Part shown: positions 7,001 through 8,187 of the stretch, in pieces
Layout of the letters: every line of letters begins with the position of its first letter
Position numbering within the stretch: the stretch's first letter is position 1
NCBI RefSeq assembly: GCF_000963705.1
Contig: NZ_LAJY01000565.1
Coordinates: 1 to 8,187 of the forward strand
DNA from: Elstera litoralis
Lineage (GTDB): Bacteria; Pseudomonadota; Alphaproteobacteria; Elsterales; Elsteraceae
DNA length: 8,187 nt
Reading direction: 5' to 3'
The notes under the pieces: generated by a model
Databases searched by the model: none
Told to the model about the DNA's origin: nothing
What the model saw: the letters and a program-made list of their open reading frames with translations, nothing else
Translations under genes and position numbers: made by a program

Positions 7001-8187
7001 ATGTCGTTACGGCTGAAGCTCATCATCGCCTTACTCGCTACCAGCCTGCTCTCGGTCGGGGTCATGTGGGGTGTTGCCTATGAGCGGCTGGAGCGGCGGT
7101 TTGGCGATATTGTGGAAACCATCTCGGCGCGCAATTTTCGCGGCGATGTGGCGGCCTATTGGCTCACCTATGGCTCGTGGGAGGCGGGGGTTCGCGCCGA
7201 ACCCTTCACCCAGTTCGTCCGCCGCCGGAAGGATTTTCTGGCGGTGCAGGGGGCCGACGCCGATACCGGCGACGATACGGGCGCGCAGGCCCTTCCCCAG
7301 CGCCCCCGGCCCCTGGGCCGAACCCCAGGGCCAGACGCCCCAGGTTTCGACGGAAGCGGCGGCAATTTTCGCCCACCTTTCCGCTTTATGCTCTTCGATT
7401 CCAGCTGGGTTCGCCTCGACCGGCGTAACCCGCCCAACGGCGAGCGAAAAGAGGCAACGCCGGAGCAGCGCCGCAAGGCGGTGCCGATCCGGGTGAAGGG
7501 CGAAATCGTCGCCTATGCCTCGCGCGAGGGCGACGCCAATTATTCCACCACCGATCTCGCCTATCTCGCCGCGATGCAGAATGCGCTGGCCTGGGGCATT
7601 GGCGCGGCGGCGCTGATGGCGCTCGGCCTGGGGTTGCTGGCGGGGCGGCATTTTGGCCGGTCGATCACCCCGCTGCTTCAAGCGCTCGCCAAAATGGGCG
7701 ACGGGGCCGTTCCCCAGCAGGTGCCCGTGACCTCCCGCGACGAAATCGGCCTATTGGCGCAAGCTTTAACCGAATGAGCGAAGAAATCGCCCAAAGTAAC
7801 GCCGCCCTGCACGAATCCTACCGGCAGATTAGTACCCAGGCGCAGCAACTCTATGAAGCCAGCATCCGCGACGGGCTGACCGGGCTCTATAACCGCCGTC
7901 ATTTCGATGCGGTCGTCGACCGTTTGATCGTCGAAGCCCAGTATAGCGCCGCCCCGCTGGCGCTGGCGATTGCCGATATCGATGATTTCAAGCGCATCAA
8001 TGATGGTTTCTCCCACGCAACCGGCGACGCGGTCCTGCGCGCCCTCGCCGCCCTGTTGATCGCCGAAGCCCGGCCCGGCGACGTAGTGGCGCGCTACGGC
8101 GGCGAAGAATTCACCCTCGCCTTCCCCAACGCCGACCTCGCCACCGCCACCGCCCTGTGCGAGCGCCTGCGCCAGCGCGTCGAAACC
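7001..8187 (+). CDS. Membrane-bound diguanylate cyclase: periplasmic sensor, HAMP, GGDEF (frameshift near 7766; runs off the window)
   Basis: It makes cyclic di-GMP from two GTP and so should link an extracytoplasmic signal to motility, biofilm or the cell cycle. Repaired numbering covers 396 visible residues. In order: membrane segment 1 (about 7-26), a periplasmic region (about 30-193) with an Asp- and Pro-rich low-complexity stretch (about 84-120), membrane segment 2 (about 195-214), and HAMP (about 215-265, with SRDEIGLLAQAFNRM). A short coiled coil leads into GGDEF: DGLTGLYNRRHF at 291, ADIDDFKRIND with the metal-binding Asp, and the active GGEEF at about 367-371 (bases 8098-8112). The inhibitory site RPGD is five residues before it (8071-8082), so product inhibition is likely. 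As written the frame hits a stop at 7775-7777; one missing T in the run at 7765-7767 restores HAMP into GGDEF. The C-terminus is beyond the window, so an added EAL domain cannot be excluded. Confidence 0.92.
7765..7767 (+). other. Probable one-base deletion in the diguanylate cyclase gene
   Basis: The sequence has GCT-TTA-ACC-GAA-TGA. With four T instead of three it reads GCT-TTT-AAC-CGA-ATG-AGC, giving the HAMP consensus end AFNRMSEE and an open frame through GGEEF to the window edge. Confidence 0.88.

Noticed and set aside
7031..7681. 216-codon minus-strand open frame inside the cyclase sensor region
   Set aside because: The plus strand shows membrane segments and HAMP in the expected order; the reverse frame is compositionally odd and has no motif.
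3526..7767. Programmed frameshifting or transcriptional slippage as an explanation for the broken frames
   Set aside because: The runs are only two to five bases long, no slippery heptamer with a downstream structure is evident, and three unrelated genes are affected, including metG.

Overview
The window looks like chromosomal DNA from an alphaproteobacterium, probably Rhodospirillales-like. It is G+C rich by eye, the coding strands have strong third-position GC bias, and the gene order and protein flavours fit that class: a cysteine-free MetRS insertion, a cysteine-free DNA polymerase III delta' subunit, and mltB-rlpA-dac next to tmk-holB-metG. Genus-level placement is not possible from sequence reading alone.

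Layout. From about 6843 down to position 1 everything is on the minus strand. In transcription order this is: a YdcF/ElyC-family membrane protein (6843-6049); a MltB-type lytic murein transglycosylase (5974-4985); an RlpA lipoprotein with a SPOR domain (about 4980-3910); a D-alanyl-D-alanine carboxypeptidase (3890-2590 after frame repair); thymidylate kinase tmk (2586-1939); DNA polymerase III delta' holB (1939-869); and methionyl-tRNA synthetase metG (852 to beyond position 1). From mltB onward the genes touch or are 3 to 20 bases apart, so they read as one operon that pairs cell-wall remodelling with dNTP supply, replication and translation. On the plus strand, a membrane-bound diguanylate cyclase (7001 to beyond 8187) is divergent from the ydcF gene across a 157-base spacer.

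The main anomaly is frame integrity. Three of the eight genes are broken as written, by five single-base length changes, each in or beside a short mononucleotide run: near 465 (metG), near 2631, 3526-3530 and 3770-3773 (all in the carboxypeptidase), and 7765-7767 (cyclase). In every case adding or removing one base restores conserved family sequence on both sides. metG is essential, so these are best read as consensus errors in a draft assembly rather than gene decay. I annotate the genes at their repaired extents.

I see no mobile element, CRISPR array, tRNA, rRNA or convincing new system. The most biologically interesting item is the cyclase: an extracytoplasmic sensor half of two-component-kinase style is joined through HAMP to a GGEEF output domain with an intact inhibitory site. 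Next is an RlpA that keeps the catalytic triad geometry of active RlpA lytic transglycosylases, encoded beside a second transglycosylase and a carboxypeptidase.
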